Below, piece after piece: positions 5,349-5,701 of a DNA stretch of 5,701 bases (within the stretch, counting starts at the first letter, position 1; each line of letters starts with the position of its first letter). Location: positions 1-5,701 of the forward strand of contig JAUWDN010000099.1 in NCBI GenBank assembly GCA_030608765.1, written 5' to 3'. The stretch is from Promethearchaeota archaeon (lineage in GTDB: Archaea > Asgardarchaeota > Lokiarchaeia > Sigynarchaeales > SOKP01). A model generated the notes under the pieces. It had not been told where the DNA came from, ran no database searches, and was given only the letters and a program-made list of their open reading frames with translations. The translations under genes and the position numbers were made by a program.

Positions 5349-5361
5349 TACTTTAAAAGTA
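5349..5361. repeat. Short palindrome between the UbiA-like and Fe-S genes
   Basis: TACTTT-A-AAAGTA is a perfect inverted repeat with 6-nt arms, starting 4 nt after the UbiA stop. Its first ten bases equal those of the promoter-like element at 375-384. It could be an internal TATA element for the Fe-S gene (centre about 31 nt before its ATG), a protein site, or chance. Confidence 0.3.
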
Positions 5362-5368
5362 AAAGATC

Positions 5369-5373
5369 GAGGT
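5369..5373 (+). promoter_or_regulatory. Shine-Dalgarno-like sequence for the Fe-S gene
   Basis: GAGGT lies 12 nt before the ATG at 5386 and can pair with the CCUCC core at the end of 16S rRNA, although the spacing is slightly long. It is the only clear ribosome-binding-like sequence before a gene here, as expected for a downstream gene in an operon. Confidence 0.5.
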
Positions 5374-5385
5374 AACTAAGAAATA

Positions 5386-5701
5386 ATGAGTAGTAAGAGA
5401 ACTCCTGCATTTAGAGAAGATTTATGTGATTTATGTGGGCTTTGTTTTCATTTGTGTCCCGTTCTGGAACTATCTTTGGAGGAAGCAAAAGAAGAGATTC
5501 ATAATTTAATCAAAGGTCAAAAGTCGAAATATGTTCTTAGTAAATGCAACACCTGTTTATCCTGCAATCTATATTGTCCACAGAACGCTAATCCATATCA
5601 ATTGATACTTGAACGATGGAACAGTCTTTATATACAAAGAGGAGCGCCGCCTCTTTACTGTTTTGTCTGTCCTACCGAAGATAGAAATATCTGGCAGCTA
5701 T
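5386..5701 (+). CDS. 4Fe-4S dicluster (HdrC/GlpC-like) protein, N-terminal part
   Basis: This gene runs off the right edge; 105 codons are visible with no stop. The product has two full 4Fe-4S ferredoxin-type motifs: C14-DL-C17-GL-C20-FHL-C24-P and C54-NT-C57-LS-C60-NLY-C64-P. They are about 30 residues apart and joined by an acidic helix (ELSLEEAKEEIHNL, 28-41). A further pair, C92-FV-C95-P, follows. This arrangement is typical of soluble electron-transfer proteins related to heterodisulfide reductase HdrC/HdrD, GlpC or GlcF, which normally continue with cysteine-rich CCG domains; these would lie outside the window. The protein probably carries two [4Fe-4S] clusters and passes electrons between a soluble donor and a partner enzyme in the cytoplasm or at the inner face of the membrane. 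It lies 40 nt after the UbiA-like gene with GAGGT upstream, so it is likely in the same operon. That context might point to a quinone or isoprenoid redox step, which is inference only. Confidence 0.85.
   Translation, partial: MSSKRTPAFREDLCDLCGLCFHLCPVLELSLEEAKEEIHNLIKGQKSKYVLSKCNTCLSCNLYCPQNANPYQLILERWNSLYIQRGAPPLYCFVCPTEDRNIWQL

Overview
The window is strongly AT-rich and looks archaeal. TATA-like boxes lie about 22-36 nt upstream of most start codons, Shine-Dalgarno sequences are almost absent at the first gene of each transcript, and oligo-T runs close the genes. The gene families also fit an anaerobic or acetogenic/fermentative archaeon: an ADP-forming acyl-CoA synthetase, a tandem ACT protein, a UbiA-family prenyltransferase and an Hdr-type Fe-S protein. 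An Asgard (Lokiarchaeia-like) source is a reasonable guess from this style, but no marker gene here proves it.

Layout, left to right. (1) 2-328: the C-terminal end of an NDP-forming acetyl/acyl-CoA synthetase. (2) 403-1509: a multi-pass membrane protein resembling the heparan-alpha-glucosaminide N-acetyltransferase (DUF1624/YeiB-like) acyltransferases. (3) 1556-1978 on the minus strand: a tandem ACT-domain protein, convergent with the previous gene. (4) 2205-2600 on the minus strand: a small zinc-ribbon plus coiled-coil protein of unknown role. (5) 2756-3562: a TauE/SafE-family permease, divergent from the zinc-ribbon gene. (6) 3650-4441: a crotonase-fold protein without the usual catalytic acids. 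(7) 4530-5345: a divergent UbiA-like prenyltransferase, followed after 40 nt by (8) 5386-end: the start of a protein with two CX2CX2CX3CP 4Fe-4S motifs.

Most genes look like separate transcription units with their own promoter and T-run terminator. The only probable operon is the UbiA-like/Fe-S pair, and the Fe-S gene is the only one with a visible Shine-Dalgarno-like sequence. Two genes (acyl-CoA synthetase and crotonase) belong to acyl-CoA metabolism, but they are not adjacent and nothing shows that they work together.

No RNA gene, CRISPR array, insertion sequence or other mobile element was seen. There is no gene-free stretch over 300 bases; the longest (1979-2204) holds a promoter and T-run termination signals. 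I did not find a clear new multi-gene system. The most useful points are the crotonase lacking canonical catalytic residues, the atypical UbiA motif spacing together with its Fe-S partner, two symmetrical sequence elements in promoter regions, and a terminator-like T8 run inside the last codons of the permease gene.
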